DNA of 64,000 nucleotides from Lindgomyces ingoldianus (lineage: Eukaryota > Ascomycota > Dothideomycetes > Pleosporales > Lindgomycetaceae): positions 812,855-876,854 of the forward strand of contig NW_022985173.1 in the NCBI RefSeq assembly GCF_010093535.1, written 5' to 3'. The notes beneath the pieces were generated by a model that saw nothing but the letters and a program-made list of their open reading frames with translations, did not search any database and was not told the origin of the DNA. Positions 43,908-55,412 of the stretch are shown here, piece after piece. Each line of letters begins with the position of its first letter. Position 1 is the stretch's first letter. The translations under genes were made by a program, and so were the position numbers.

Positions 43908-46900
43908 ATGGCGGCCATGGAATCCCCCAGTGCCGTCGATCTCGTGCGCACCGCTTCCCAGAATTCCACCACCTCGGTCAGCAGGAAAACCAGCACCGTT
44001 CGAGTGAGACCGGCGAAGCGCACCTCCAATGCCTCGCTGCAGCGTGCCCCCTCTCCTGCAGCCGACACAAAAAGCCTGACGTCGTTCCCGTCGCTTTCGC
44101 CTACCCCAGACTCCTCTCCCGTACAGTCCCGTGTCAACGGCTGGTTTCGCGCTGCTGTCGGGGCAGGAAATCCTGGCGATCGAAATGAAGAGAACATCCC
44201 TACCAGTTCTCCGGACACTGCGAAACCTACTGTGCCAACCGAGCTGGGCAAGAATACCACGCCTGGCTCGACGATGAGGAATGTCACCAAGTCGACCAAG
44301 CAGATTGTGGGCAGTCTCGTGGCAGTGACGCCCTCGGCCAGGGAACGTTCTGCGCTGTTTGACGACACGCCACAAGAGCCGGATAAGGTGCCCGGGAACC
44401 TGCATTATTCGACTAGTCAAGACATCGAGGATGTGTTGGAGCATACCGGAGCTGTCTCGCTAGTTAGGCAGTTAGCCGGAGACTTGGCACAGAGGGATGC
44501 GCAGATTACAGCATTGAGGAGGAGAGCTGAGGAGCGCGAGAGGATCCTCCGCAAGATGTTGCAGGAATGTGAAGTGTCGAATATGGATATCGAGAACAGG
44601 CTTCGTGAGCTCGATAGGATCAGAGAAGAGCACTGCGATAATAAGAATGGGCCAACGAGAATGAAGAGACGAGGGAGTGAAACCGGACTGTCCGGAATGC
44701 ACCCCGAAGACCCCATGGAGCAACGGCTGGCCCGGGCTATCGAAGACGAAATAGCCGAATACCCTGATGAAATGCACTTTGAAGCTACCAGCACGCTGCA
44801 TGGGGCGGATACTGAGTCTATTGACTCTACCTCGGAACTACCCCGTGAGACAGGCCGAAGCAACTGGAGAAGCTATCTGTGGAATGGGCCGAGTAGGAAA
44901 AGCAGCAGGGCCCCTTCTGTTGCCAGCAGGGTTGACCGAGATGCAGAAGCTCTTTCGATACACACGCGGTCACGAGCATCAAGCGGAGCGCAGCTACCCC
45001 GAAAACCCATTACCAACGATCTGTTTGTACCTCCTGGTCCAGTAGACAAAAGCGCCATTCCCACGCTGCGTCGGCTTCAAAGCCAAGATCGAGAATCAGG
45101 ACTATCGTCCCGTCGATCCTCCGTTTCTTTGACAAACTGGGCGCTTAAGATGGTGGCTGGGAATAGTCAGGCCGTTCGGAGCTCTGATAAGGCTAATACT
45201 GCTCGAGGCCGTAAGTTCAACTCCTCGGATCCTGCCGATCGAGCCGCTTCAATGGATTCTACCAGGACGTCGCAGTCAGCTCGAGCCGCTTCGGCCAATG
45301 TCCCAAAGCGCGGCGGAAGAGCATCCCTTGGGCCTAACGGAACCATTAAAAGCATTACAACAGAAAACCCCAAACCCGTGGCTGCGAGCCCAAGCCCTCT
45401 ACTGCAGACCCGTGGACTTAGTAGCTTGGGTCCTGTGGAGATGGACAGAATCCTACCCGAGGAATCTAGGCCGCCGACCCTCGTCCAGCATCACAACAAC
45501 TTCCATTCGAACAGTGAATACTTGACGGACAGATTTGGTTTCATATACGATCAACGGCGCAAGAAGAGACAAAGTGAAGCAGCTTCCGCACTGACCAAGC
45601 AAAAGCGGAGCAGTCATGTTGAGTCACTGGGGGACACTCAGTCCGTTCTTAGCGCCTTAGGTTTCAACGAGAGATCAGAAGCTGTTAAGCCTCAACCCTC
45701 CGATGCCAACGATGATTCCAGGCCCCCATCTCGACCCGGCAGCGCAAGCTCAGGCGATCAAGGCACCGGGCAACCTTCAACAACGTGGCAAGATTATTTG
45801 AAGCTTGCGACATTTCCTACCGAGTTGCTCTCCCATACCCCATCTGCCATCCCCATTACTGTAGTGGAAGCACCTGAGGCGGACCTTGTTCTTCCGAAAC
45901 AGAGTCAGCTCACTGTTATTAAGCGCGGCTCCTTACCTTCCACGAGTGCTAACCCTGAGCCTTCGCCATCTCGTGTCGTCTCCGGCAACGCCGAGTTCGC
46001 GATATCTTCTCCTTCTGCAGGGCCGGCGAGTCCAATCAGTCCCCACCCTCATCAAGCCGACCCAGTCAAGGCTCTTTTGGAGCAGCTGACCGAGCTCCAT
46101 GACTCCTTGCAAAGAGATAAAACTGTCAAATGGAATGAATTCCTGCGCAAGGTTCGAGCTGAACGAAAGCGGGAAGAAGAAGCAGTCATCACTGGAGAAG
46201 GTCGACCGAAAGGCCTAGCCATGCCTGAAACAAACCTCGCTGACGGTGAGCTCGTCGGCATAGCAGGTCTCGGTAACAAAGGCAAGGTTGGCCGAGCTAA
46301 GTGGAATGAGTTTCGCCGCCTTGTCCTCGGCGGCATTCCCGTGCTCTATCGTGCAAAGATATGGGCCGAATGCAGCGGGGCCTCGACCCTCCGGGTTCCA
46401 GGGTACTACGACGACCTTGTCAACAATGGCGAAGACAACCCCTCGATCATTGCACAGATCCAAATGGACATTACCCGCACCCTCACCGATAACATCTTCT
46501 TCCGCAAAGGCCCCGGCGTGCACAAGTTGAATGAAGTTCTACTCGCTTACTCGCGCCGCAATCCTGAAGTCGGGTACTGTCAAGGCATGAACCTTATCAC
46601 AGCTTGTCTACTACTCATCATGCCCACCGCCGAAGACGCATTCTGGGTTCTTGCGACCATGATTGAGAGCATCCTACCGGAGAAATACTATGACCAGCAG
46701 CTACTCACTTCCCGCGCCGATCAATCCGTTCTACGGTCCTACGTGGTCGAACTCCTCCCTAAACTCAGCGCTCATCTTGACGTGCTCGAAATCGAACTCG
46801 AGGCCCTAACATTCCAATGGTTCCTCTCCGTCTTCACAGACTGTCTATCTGCAGAAGCCCTTTTCCGCGTCTGGGACGTCGTCTTATGTATGCACGATGG

Positions 46901-47414
46901 CTCTACTTTCTTGTTCCAGGTTGCGCTAGCTCTACTCAAGCTCAATGAGAAGGCGCTTCTGCAATGCGATACCCCGGCTGGTGTATACCACTACATCAAC
47001 CACCAGATGACCAATCACGCCATCTCCATTGACGGCCTAATCCAAGCCTCAGACGCCCTTAACAAAGTGGTTAAGCGCAAAGACGTCGAAGAGCGACGTG
47101 GGCGCGCCGTAGCGCACGAACAGGAAGTCATGCGGCAGCGCGAGGAACTGCGTCACGGACGGGCGAGGAAGCGGGCACTGAGAGATATCGAGGACAATGT
47201 TCAAGAGGAAGCAATGGTGTCGACGGCACCGAGTGTTTCAGTTAGTCTAGATGCAGAGCTGAGTCGGCATACGAGTCCAATGCGGACTCCGTTAAGTATG
47301 GCGACGAGTAGGAGCGAGGAGGAAGAGGATGCCGAAGCGTTGAATCAGAGTCTAGAAGAGCTAGCTAATCGGACGCCAATGCCGATTGAAGAGGAGAGCC
47401 TTTGGAGAGCTTGA
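43908..47414 (+). CDS. TBC-domain Rab GTPase-activating protein, single exon
   Basis: 1168-aa protein predicted to stimulate GTP hydrolysis by a Rab GTPase in vesicle traffic. Residues 1-170 are Ser/Thr/Pro-rich. A coiled coil follows (~180-240; QLAGDLAQRDAQITALRRRA). Then comes a long disordered region, then the TBC domain from ~805 (GGIPVLYRAKIWAECSG). Both catalytic fingers are intact: Arg in IQMDITRT (~853, IxxDxxR) and Gln in VGYCQGMN (~889, YxQ). WDVVLCMHDGSTFLFQVALA closes the domain. The tail is charged and coiled-coil-like. I cannot say which yeast Gyp it matches. A second ATG nine bases downstream is equally possible as start. Confidence 0.9.
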   Translation: MAAMESPSAVDLVRTASQNSTTSVSRKTSTVRVRPAKRTSNASLQRAPSPAADTKSLTSFPSLSPTPDSSPVQSRVNGWFRAAVGAGNPGDRNEENIPTSSPDTAKPTVPTELGKNTTPGSTMRNVTKSTKQIVGSLVAVTPSARERSALFDDTPQEPDKVPGNLHYSTSQDIEDVLEHTGAVSLVRQLAGDLAQRDAQITALRRRAEERERILRKMLQECEVSNMDIENRLRELDRIREEHCDNKNGPTRMKRRGSETGLSGMHPEDPMEQRLARAIEDEIAEYPDEMHFEATSTLHGADTESIDSTSELPRETGRSNWRSYLWNGPSRKSSRAPSVASRVDRDAEALSIHTRSRASSGAQLPRKPITNDLFVPPGPVDKSAIPTLRRLQSQDRESGLSSRRSSVSLTNWALKMVAGNSQAVRSSDKANTARGRKFNSSDPADRAASMDSTRTSQSARAASANVPKRGGRASLGPNGTIKSITTENPKPVAASPSPLLQTRGLSSLGPVEMDRILPEESRPPTLVQHHNNFHSNSEYLTDRFGFIYDQRRKKRQSEAASALTKQKRSSHVESLGDTQSVLSALGFNERSEAVKPQPSDANDDSRPPSRPGSASSGDQGTGQPSTTWQDYLKLATFPTELLSHTPSAIPITVVEAPEADLVLPKQSQLTVIKRGSLPSTSANPEPSPSRVVSGNAEFAISSPSAGPASPISPHPHQADPVKALLEQLTELHDSLQRDKTVKWNEFLRKVRAERKREEEAVITGEGRPKGLAMPETNLADGELVGIAGLGNKGKVGRAKWNEFRRLVLGGIPVLYRAKIWAECSGASTLRVPGYYDDLVNNGEDNPSIIAQIQMDITRTLTDNIFFRKGPGVHKLNEVLLAYSRRNPEVGYCQGMNLITACLLLIMPTAEDAFWVLATMIESILPEKYYDQQLLTSRADQSVLRSYVVELLPKLSAHLDVLEIELEALTFQWFLSVFTDCLSAEALFRVWDVVLCMHDGSTFLFQVALALLKLNEKALLQCDTPAGVYHYINHQMTNHAISIDGLIQASDALNKVVKRKDVEERRGRAVAHEQEVMRQREELRHGRARKRALRDIEDNVQEEAMVSTAPSVSVSLDAELSRHTSPMRTPLSMATSRSEEEEDAEALNQSLEELANRTPMPIEEESLWRA

Positions 47415-48222
47415 AACGATGCATCCGTTCATAGGCCACCTCAATTTCTTATGTCTTAGCATTTTCCTTGGTCATGGTTGGTTGGTTGTTGGGGCGCGTG
47501 TTGTTGGGCTCGGTCTTGCTTGATACCCCAGACAGACAGACCACTTTCATTCCTTCTGTACAAGATTTCCTTGATCTTCCCCAGTCCTCAATCGAGGCGT
47601 CGTTCCCTCTTCTTTTCCCTATTGGTTTGCATGGACGGCGCATGGTACAGCATATATACCCTAAGAACGTGCGTTCGATGTCGCAATCAGATTGTGGCGT
47701 AGGCTTGGTTGGGAGGGCTGACCTTTCAATACCGAAGTGAGTGGTTATGGAGTAGAGACGAGGAGTTTGCACTGCGAAGGGAGATTTGAAAATTGGTGGA
47801 AATACCCGGTCTTGAGTCACCGACTTCAGTTGACTTTCAGTGGGTTTGTGGAGGGTAAGAGAGGTGTAGTTAGAATTGGAACATGGTTAATTCTCAATAT
47901 ATGTGTTCGTGGAAGTGAACTCAAGCTGCGAAGGGGAGACAAACACACCATGTGATCACAATTTTAAAGGCTTTCACATTATGTTCGACTGTATACAGCG
48001 TTCAAAAATGGTTACGTATATATCATTTAGCAGAGTCAACATTCTACCAGCGCATGGATATATGACTTCCCCCTCCCTCAACTTCCAACCCAAGGATGAA
48101 ACAAAAGGATGAAGAAGAGCAAGCACCAGAACGCGTCTCGCTATGCAAGCAATGTAGCAACTAATCCCCAATCTTCATACATCTGCAGGGTCATCATTTG
48201 AGTATATATCAAACCATCACTC
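47415..48222. other. Convergent intergenic region
   Basis: 808 bp between the TBC stop and the monooxygenase stop. Several overlapping short frames, none protein-like. Presumably 3' UTRs plus spacer. Confidence 0.4.
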
Positions 48223-50156
48223 TTACAGCGCTGCCCGTTCCTCCCCCAGCTTCTTCCCCGTCAACACACTGAAATATTGATCTAGCGCCTCACACGTTCC
48301 TCTCCCTTCCACAAGCTTAACCACACACCCTACATATCCATCCGGTCGCACGACAACAACACCACCTGTGGACTCATCCAATCCCATCTTAGTATGCGCT
48401 GCCGCCTTGGCATTAGGGACTCGTTGATCCCATACATCATCTGCGTAGACATGGTCTCTGTAGCATGCAAGGGCCGCAGGCAGCATTTCGGCAATGAAGA
48501 TTTGCGGCCTCGGGGCATTGAATATGGTGCAAAGGGACAGGAAGTCTGAGTGTGGGTTATCTCGCTCGTGGTACCGGTCCTTAGAACTGTCTTTGTGTGC
48601 GAAGATGCTATAGAAGGAAGTCGGGTTGGCCATGTATGTTGCGAGATCTTTCACAGCGGTCGTCGTCTGTTTAGGCAAGCCTGCAAAAATGTACATTCGG
48701 TAGGAGCCGTTGAGTGGGATTTCCTGTTCGAGATGCACGACGTTAGCGTCAACGACGCGGGTTACGGTAGCGGGAGTGAGGATTCGGCCTGTGCGAAGGT
48801 TTGTGCCTTTTTGGTAAGAGAGGAAGAGTGGATGTTGGGCTGGGTGTCCGGGACCCCAATTTATGATGTTGGGATTGTAGGCGACGCCGTATCCGGATGT
48901 GAATTCGCAGCTGGCTTTGAATGTCTTGACAAACTCGTTTTCCTCGGGTTCGTTGCTTGCGGCTCCTGCTACTTCCCCCGCAGAAGGGATGCGTGTGGAG
49001 AAGAGCTTTGCATATTTGGCGTCGAAGTCGAGCAGGTTCTCGGCGATGAGCTTACGTTCAGGTTCGTAGGTCGATAGCATCGAGCGCGGTGAGAAGCCTG
49101 ATTCGACATGGTGGATCTTCCAGGCGAGGTTAACGGCATCAAGGAATGCTGTGTTCATACCTTGTCCCGCTTTGGGCGAATGGGTGTGGCAGACATCGCC
49201 ACCCATGAAGACGCGTTCGTCGAGTGTATACCGCTCAGCAATGCCTTGGCCGATTGGGTAGACTGAGTACCATTCTACACGGTCCCAAGATATGGTGTAG
49301 GGCTTGAGGATCTCTTTTGCGTGGTTCTGAACGTCTTCTTCTGTGGCGGTTTTGCGGGGATTCCAGTCCGGATCTGTGGAGGAGGCGAGTTGTATGTACA
49401 GTCGAACCATGTTGTTTTCTCTCGGAATGACCATGACGGAACCTGCGTCTGAATGGATAGTGCATTTCATCTGTGTGAAATTAGCAAGTCTTAAGCAGTG
49501 GTAAATTAGTGGACGGAACATACCTTGATGTCAGGGAAATTTGTCCGGACGACACCATCCATGACTCCCCACACATGGGCAATCGGATCTTTGTGATGAA
49601 TCTTTATTCCCAGCTGATCTCTAACAAAGCTCCTCGCGCCCTCGCCACTAAACAGATACTTGGCTCTCACAGTCTCCCTCGATGTCCCGTCCACGTGCGC
49701 CAAGCTCACCTCAACCGGGTAACTGGGATCTTTCCCGTCGTTCTTAAACCCAGTAATTGTCCATGGTCTCCGGATCTGGACCCCATTTTTTTCGATATCC
49801 TCAATAAACACCCTCTCAATCAACCCCTGGTGCAGGAGTGTAGTAAACGGGTATCTGGCGTCGATGAATTTGGGACAGGACGCCCACGTGCCCGTCCGGT
49901 GAATACCCTTGGGGTTTGGATCCCAGAATGCTACCTCGTACACTTTGGCGGGGTCGTGTGCCATGATCTTACGCTTGAGTCCCATGTTGCGGAGAAGGTC
50001 CAGGGATCGGGGTTGAATGCCATCTGCACGTCCGGTTAGGGTAGGCTCTGGTCGGTTGTCGATGTGTCTTATTCGGTACCCCCATCTTGCAAGACAGGTT
50101 GAGAAGGCCAAGCCTACTGGCCCGGCGCCTATTATCACAACATCGTACTTCTCCAT
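48223..50156 (-). CDS. FAD monooxygenase, phenol 2-monooxygenase type, 2 exons
   Basis: Class A flavoprotein aromatic hydroxylase using NAD(P)H and O2. The minus-strand join is 50156..49524 and 49470..48223 (626 aa), with a 53-bp intron (GTATGT...CACAG). The N-terminal Rossmann GxGxxG is in [20 protein letters not shown] (residues 5-24). The second FAD motif with GD and the PheA signature is [19 protein letters not shown]. The C-terminal ~170 residues form the thioredoxin-like domain typical of phenol hydroxylases. Length and motif order are normal and no lesion is seen. It is divergent from a broken P450 1.1 kb away, so the pair may be what is left of an aromatic-compound or secondary-metabolite locus. 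Substrate not deducible. Confidence 0.88.
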
Positions 50157-51248
50157 GATCTCCGTAGCCTAAGCCGAGGGTATGGATAAGTCCTGAAAAG
50201 AGGAATGAGAAGCTGGGGGTAAATAAAAATAGATATCAAGACCAGTGAATGGGACAATGATGATAGTGCACATAAAACAGAGATGAGAGCGAAGCAGGTC
50301 TTAATACATGATGGGTAGTGTACAAACGACGGCCGAAGCTGAGGTCAAGAAGAACCATGATTAGAAGCCGACGATGACCGGCAATAATATCGGGCTTTGA
50401 TAGCGAGGTAGTGCAAAATTACTGGCGCCGATGATGATGCCGCGAAGGTTGGCCCAGTGTGCGGGGAGCAACGAGAAGAGCAGGCGGAAGTCGAGAACGG
50501 CAGTCAATGCTGATTCAGCAGCCGCTTTAGGTCTAAGTGTGGCGCAAACACCTTCACTCATGCTGATGACTTCCCACGTGAAGGTTTGACGTGGACGGAT
50601 GTTGTGATACGGCTCTCCGTGATGACCTCGATTTCCCCACACCTTAGCGAGATTTCTCCGAGATGTGTTACCTTTTTGAGACTCAAATTCGACTCCATCT
50701 CATGCCGGCATCCAACAGTTGCATTCACGGTTTCTACCATCTCGGCCGAGCCTCTGCACATCTTGACGCCAGGTCCACGGCCAGAGGATTGGTCGCTCCA
50801 GGATGTCATTACCCATATGTCCGCATTCACGATCAGACTCCAAACAGCTGCGCCAATAGGGAGCAAGGTCTAGTAATCCTGTGGTTGACGTGAAGACCCC
50901 CTGGAACGGAAACAAGCTCATGGCTAGTCTGGCCGATCCCCCATACGTCTTATTTCCTTCTTGCCGCCGTGCATTGTTCGAGGCCCGACAAGCCCAATCT
51001 TGGACCAATGCGGTAGCACTGTGCAGGCTCTGAATCGCTGCTATTATGTTGCATCAGCATGGTATGGGTCTTTGTAAGGAAGCTGCAGCACCTGTTTCTA
51101 GAACAACCAGTTCGTAGGGCGACGGATGAGCGAAGGATGAGTCTCCAGCAAGTGCATATTAAAGTCTTACGCTCCCCTCTTCAGGCTCCAAGCCATATTT
51201 CTTCCTTATTAGATATAGTAACAACTCGAAGTGAGACCTCTTTCAACC
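50157..51248. other. 1.1 kb divergent region between monooxygenase and P450
   Basis: Contains an open minus-strand frame (50558-50866) and an overlapping plus-strand frame of similar size. Neither is recognisable, and both lack an obvious partner exon. It may include regulatory sites for the two oxidoreductases. No motif is claimed. Confidence 0.35.
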
Positions 51249-53028
51249 ATGACGTTCGAACCTGTAACGACAAATCTTGCCGTCCTGAATCTAAGCTTTC
51301 TTCTCCATCCATTGGACACACTTCCAATCACCGCACCCCTATCCTATGCCATTTACCAAGGCTGCTTTTCCCCTCTTTCCAACACCCCCGGCCCATTCCT
51401 CGCGAGTCTCACAAGATGGTGGCTCGCCAAACTCTCCGTCGCCGGCAACTACAACACTTTCATGGCGTCTTTGCACAATAAAGTACGGACCACTCGTCCG
51501 CATTGCTCCGGAGGAAGTCAGCATAGCAGATCTCACAGACATCAAGCAAATCTACGGCTTCGGTTCCAGATTCCAAGAGAGTGACTGGTACGGAGTCTGG
51601 CGAGGACATCGGAAGTTTAACGTTTTCGGGGGCCAGGATATGCAAGTGCACGCGCTGCAACGAAAACTAGTGGCAAGGGCTTACGCGCTGGAGAGCTTGG
51701 AGGATTTGGAGCCGTATGTGGACAGGTCGATTGAAGTGTTTATGAGGAAGATGCATGAGCAGTTAGATCAGGAGATCAATATGGCGGAATGGGCTCAGCT
51801 TTCGCTTTTGGTATTCCCACCTCCCTCCTTTACTAACCCATTTTGTCCCTTTGCTGATGGTATGGCGTGGTAGATATCACCGGTGAGATTACTTTCTCTA
51901 GGTCATTTGGTTTTATGGAAGCTGGACAAGACCATGGAACCTTCCCTTCTATCGCAACTCACCTGGCTAGGGCAAGTCCCCTGGCTATTCTGGCTCTACG
52001 GCCTTCTCATCCCGTACATCGGTAACTACCTAGGTGTAAACATGCGCCACGGCCCGCTTCGAGACTACGCTCTAAAAGCAGCTGCCGAACGGCAAAAATG
52101 GCTAGCAGAAAAGAGAGACATGATCGGCCGCTTCTTTGAAACCAGTGCCACCAAACCTGAAGAATTTGACTACAATGCTATTGTAAGCATGGGTACTACG
52201 AACATCACAGCCGGTAGCGACACCACAGCCGTCTCAACTCGAGCAATCATCTACCACCTACTCAAGAACCGTACCGTAAAGCAGAAACTGCTTGAAGAAA
52301 TCGACGAGTTGAGAAGGAAAGGCGAACTGGGCGACCCGGTCCGCTTTGACAAAGCAAATAAGATGACTTACCTCCAAGCCATCATGCAAGAGGGCCTTTG
52401 TATGCATCCCGCAGTTGGAATGAACCTACCACGTGTGGTTCCACTTGGTGGAACGGAGATCAACGGACATTACTTTCCCGAGGGAAGTGTTCTAGGTGTT
52501 ATCGCGTGGGTTGTGCATCAGAACAAAGATGTGTATGGTGAAGACGCAGATCAATTTAGACCGGAGAGATGGCTGAAGAAGGATGCACATGATATGAGGA
52601 AGTCCAATTGCAAGTGTGCAAGCGCCAGAGGACCAGACACGTGCTAATCCATTCATGCCACAGACCGATTCTTCTCCTTCGGCGGCGGGTCTAGAAGCTG
52701 CATTGGGAAAAGTGCCCACGATACACCTCCTCCTATATATAATATGTCCGGATTCTAACTTCTACTTAGATATCAGTTAGCTCGAGATGTCCAAGCTCAT
52801 CCTAACGCTCTTTTTACGCTACGGCATTGAACTCGCCCTGCCATGGAAGGACTGGACGCAGATGTGCTAGTAAGTGTCCCCCCTCTTTTGTCTTGTTCTA
52901 TTGAGGCCAATGTGAGCTTATTCGAGGTTGCAGTTTCTTCGTGTTGAAGAAAGACTTCTTTGTTCGATTAACACCGAGGAAAGATCCTGCTACCGAAGCA
53001 CGAGCAGGAGGACTGTTGAGGAAATAGG
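51249..53028 (+). pseudogene. Cytochrome P450, disrupted
   Basis: E-class fungal P450, nearest in feel to pisatin-demethylase-like families. The N-terminal segment from ATG 51249 has YQGCFSPLSNTPGPFLASL. Then YGPLVRIAPEEVSIAD, the I-helix AGSDTTA (~52215), FRPERW (~52555), the heme loop FFSFGGGSRSCIGK (~52668-52710) and a normal C-terminus ending GGLLRK at 53028 are all readable. Lesions: an extra base at ~51483 shifts the frame before YGP; residues DITGEITFSRSFGFMEAG sit out of phase between ~51874 and ~51955; the ExxR Arg is Cys (TGT 52399-52401); and TAG 52778-52780 lies in frame after the heme loop. Introns at 51811-51873, ~52618-52666, ~52712-52769 and ~52869-52932 look normal. Confidence 0.82.
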
Positions 53029-53687
53029 CAAAATCGTCAATACCAAGTATTCAATTTGAAATAGGGGGGTTGTGGTAGCAGATGAGCTAGAAATTGGCGA
53101 TAGTCATTCAGGCAAGAAAGGATAGGTGACTGATTGGATCTTATCGTGTAACAGGTAACATGACAGAGGTATAATTCAGGACAGCAATTGGTCTCCTATT
53201 AACTCTCTCCTAAATCTAGGAAGAGGTTTAATAGATAGATCCCATCCCTAGTCGTGTTCTACCTTACGTGATAACATGCAGGAGACTGTTCGATGGCAGT
53301 TCCTAGCAATCATAGCGCCAAATTTTTGTGCTTAAAATAACGCACAATCCAGTTATTAGGAGGACAAGACGGCAACTATATGCGATTTCGTGTACATTAG
53401 CTAAGGTAGCAAGAAGCCGAAGCAAATACCAAAACGCCAGACACCGGATCTCTCTGCCTGCGGTAGGCGGGATCGACTGGTGAGATGCAGATCTTCCGAT
53501 CGCTAAGATGACTTTTAGACACCCCAGCTTTTCTCCGTAAACATAGTCGATCTTGACGGCAGTCTTGTTTTTACTACGCCTTCCTCCGCCGTGTACAAGG
53601 CATCGTACATGCTTAAGAGGACTCGACTCTCATTTCCTCCACCTCCACCCTTCACGGTTGGTTATGGCCGCTCTCTGACGGGTGATC
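53029..53687. other. Convergent intergenic region
   Basis: 659 bp between the P450 remnant and the TMA46 stop. An ATG frame from 53591 overlaps the TMA46 3' end antisense and is not considered real. Nothing else supported. Confidence 0.4.
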
Positions 53688-54923
53688 TCACGATGCTCCA
53701 GCCTCAGCCCCAATCTGGGCTGCCAACCTTTCTTCCTCCCTCCTTGATCGCGCGGCTTCCGTCTCCCGTCTCAGGGCGTCCAGATTCCAAGCTCCAGATT
53801 CGTCGTCATCGCTTTCGTCATCACTGTTCTGCCAGTCACCCTTCTCGAACATGGCACGGCCAGTAGCTTCTTTCAAAGCCTTGGCCTGTTCCTCTGCGGC
53901 CTTCTTATCCATTCTATTCTTCTTCCATATTGCGAAGGATTCGGCAGTAACAGGCGTGAGTGTACCGGTAAGTTTATGGCGCTCGGATTCTAGGAAGTCT
54001 TCTAGTGTGAGCGTAGCAAGAGGCGATTTGTCCATGAGAGCCTTTTCTGCAGCGCGCTGTTCTTTGGTCTTGAGTACAAATCTAGTCTTGTCAGCATTTC
54101 CACTCGCATATTCTCATACAAGCAGAGTGAAGACCTACCCGGGTGGCAAACTATGTTTGTACATGCACTTGTCGCCCCCATTCGGACAAGTCCAAAACCA
54201 GCCATATTTTCCATTCTCAACCGCCTCGATAAAATATTTGCATACCTTGTCCGTTGTGGTTCTGGGATTCCCATGTTTGCTCAACACCACGTTCCTCAGT
54301 TTTTCCTCGTCCCAGTTTTCCATACCATCCTTCTTCTTTGCCTCCTCTTCCTCCCCCTCCTCACCATCCCTGTGATCTGTGTACAAGCTCTTCTTTTCTG
54401 TCTTCCGTTCCACTGCCAAATCGTGGCTAAACTTGCACTTTTTCCCCTTCTCACAAGTTCCCTTCTTGAAGAATTGGCACAACACGGTCTTGGGATCGAC
54501 ACCGAAGGGAACCTTTTGGACTTGCACGGGTTTGAAAAGTTCAGCAGCTTCTCTGCGTGCATCTTCAGCGGCTTTCTTTTCCTTCTCCTTCTGAGCCTTT
54601 TCGGCGTCCTTGCGTTTCTGCTCCGGGGTTTTGGACCCCGCTGCCGCTTGCTGGATTTGTTTGATCTGTCTCTGTGCCGCACCGCCTTTTTTCTGTCGTG
54701 CAGGGGTTAGTGGTTGTGTGAGGAGTGGACGTGTGCGATCGGGTACAGATGGCGTGGTGCCCGTGGAGCTGTAGGTTTGAGGAAGGATTATGGACGTACG
54801 TTTTTCATACCGAAGGTCTAGACTTATATTAGCCTCCCGAAGCCCTTAATTCGACTCATGAGCGCATACCTTGTCCACGGCGGTCTTCTGAGCCTTTGGC
54901 TGTTCTTTCCCCTTAGGCGCCAT
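53688..54923 (-). CDS. TMA46: Tma46/DFRP1 (ZC3H15) CCCH zinc-finger protein, 4 exons
   Basis: Translation-associated partner of the Rbg1/DRG1 GTPase on ribosomes. The minus-strand join is 54923..54870, 54818..54801, 54692..54139 and 54081..53688 (339 aa). Exon 2 is an 18-nt microexon encoding TFGMKN, which restores the conserved [20 protein letters not shown] start. There are two CCCH fingers, [19 protein letters not shown] (C-x8-C-x5-C-x3-H) and CKYFIEA...[12 protein letters not shown]. The DFRP region follows ([20 protein letters not shown]), then an acidic stretch and a charged C-terminal helix. All introns (51, 108, 57 bp) are GT-AG with phase agreement. Divergent from OST4. Confidence 0.9.
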
Positions 54924-55412
54924 GATGAATCCAGAGTCGCTGTCTTTACAAAGATATTGTACGCATCCAAAAATAAAAGTCGCTCAGAGAGTGTGGGTCA
55001 AGTTAGATTGGGTGACGCCTAGGAGTAATGTTTTGGCGGTAGTGACTCCAAGGCTGTGAGGTCAGAGGGAGAATGGCGGCGGTTTTTGGTGGGGTGGGGT
55101 GGAATCTTGTGCGGAGCGGACGGGCCATTGGCGGGCGGGAAGGGGCACGTGCGTCACTGTGCCAAGATGGACCCGTGAAAGCTCAAAGGTGGCTTCACAT
55201 GGGCATAGGTGGACGAGCCTCGAACAATCAGCCGCCAGCTCCTGGTTCCACCGACGTTCATTGACAGTCAGCACCTGAGCTAGAAGTATGCCCTAAAGAA
55301 CATCTCTCTATGAATTGTCCCTCTAATTGACCACAGAAGCTCCGCAATCCGCAATCCGCAACCCCCCAATCCCCCAATCCCCTCCTCCACCTTCACCGAA
55401 CGCGTGGCCAAG
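54924..55412. promoter_or_regulatory. Divergent TMA46/OST4 upstream region
   Basis: 489 bp shared by two housekeeping genes. It has a G-rich patch at ~55065-55145 and a short direct repeat (TCCGCAATCCGCAATCCGCAA, then CCCCCAATCCCCCAATCCCC) at ~55334-55382 just before OST4. Short frames here are composition artefacts. Confidence 0.45.

Noticed and set aside
43811..44444. Minus-strand 185-codon frames opposite the TBC gene
   Set aside because: They are antisense shadows of a long conserved reading frame with intact catalytic motifs on the plus strand.
53851..54710. Plus-strand frames of 174-185 codons
   Set aside because: They are antisense to TMA46 exons, whose fingers and splice sites explain the sequence.
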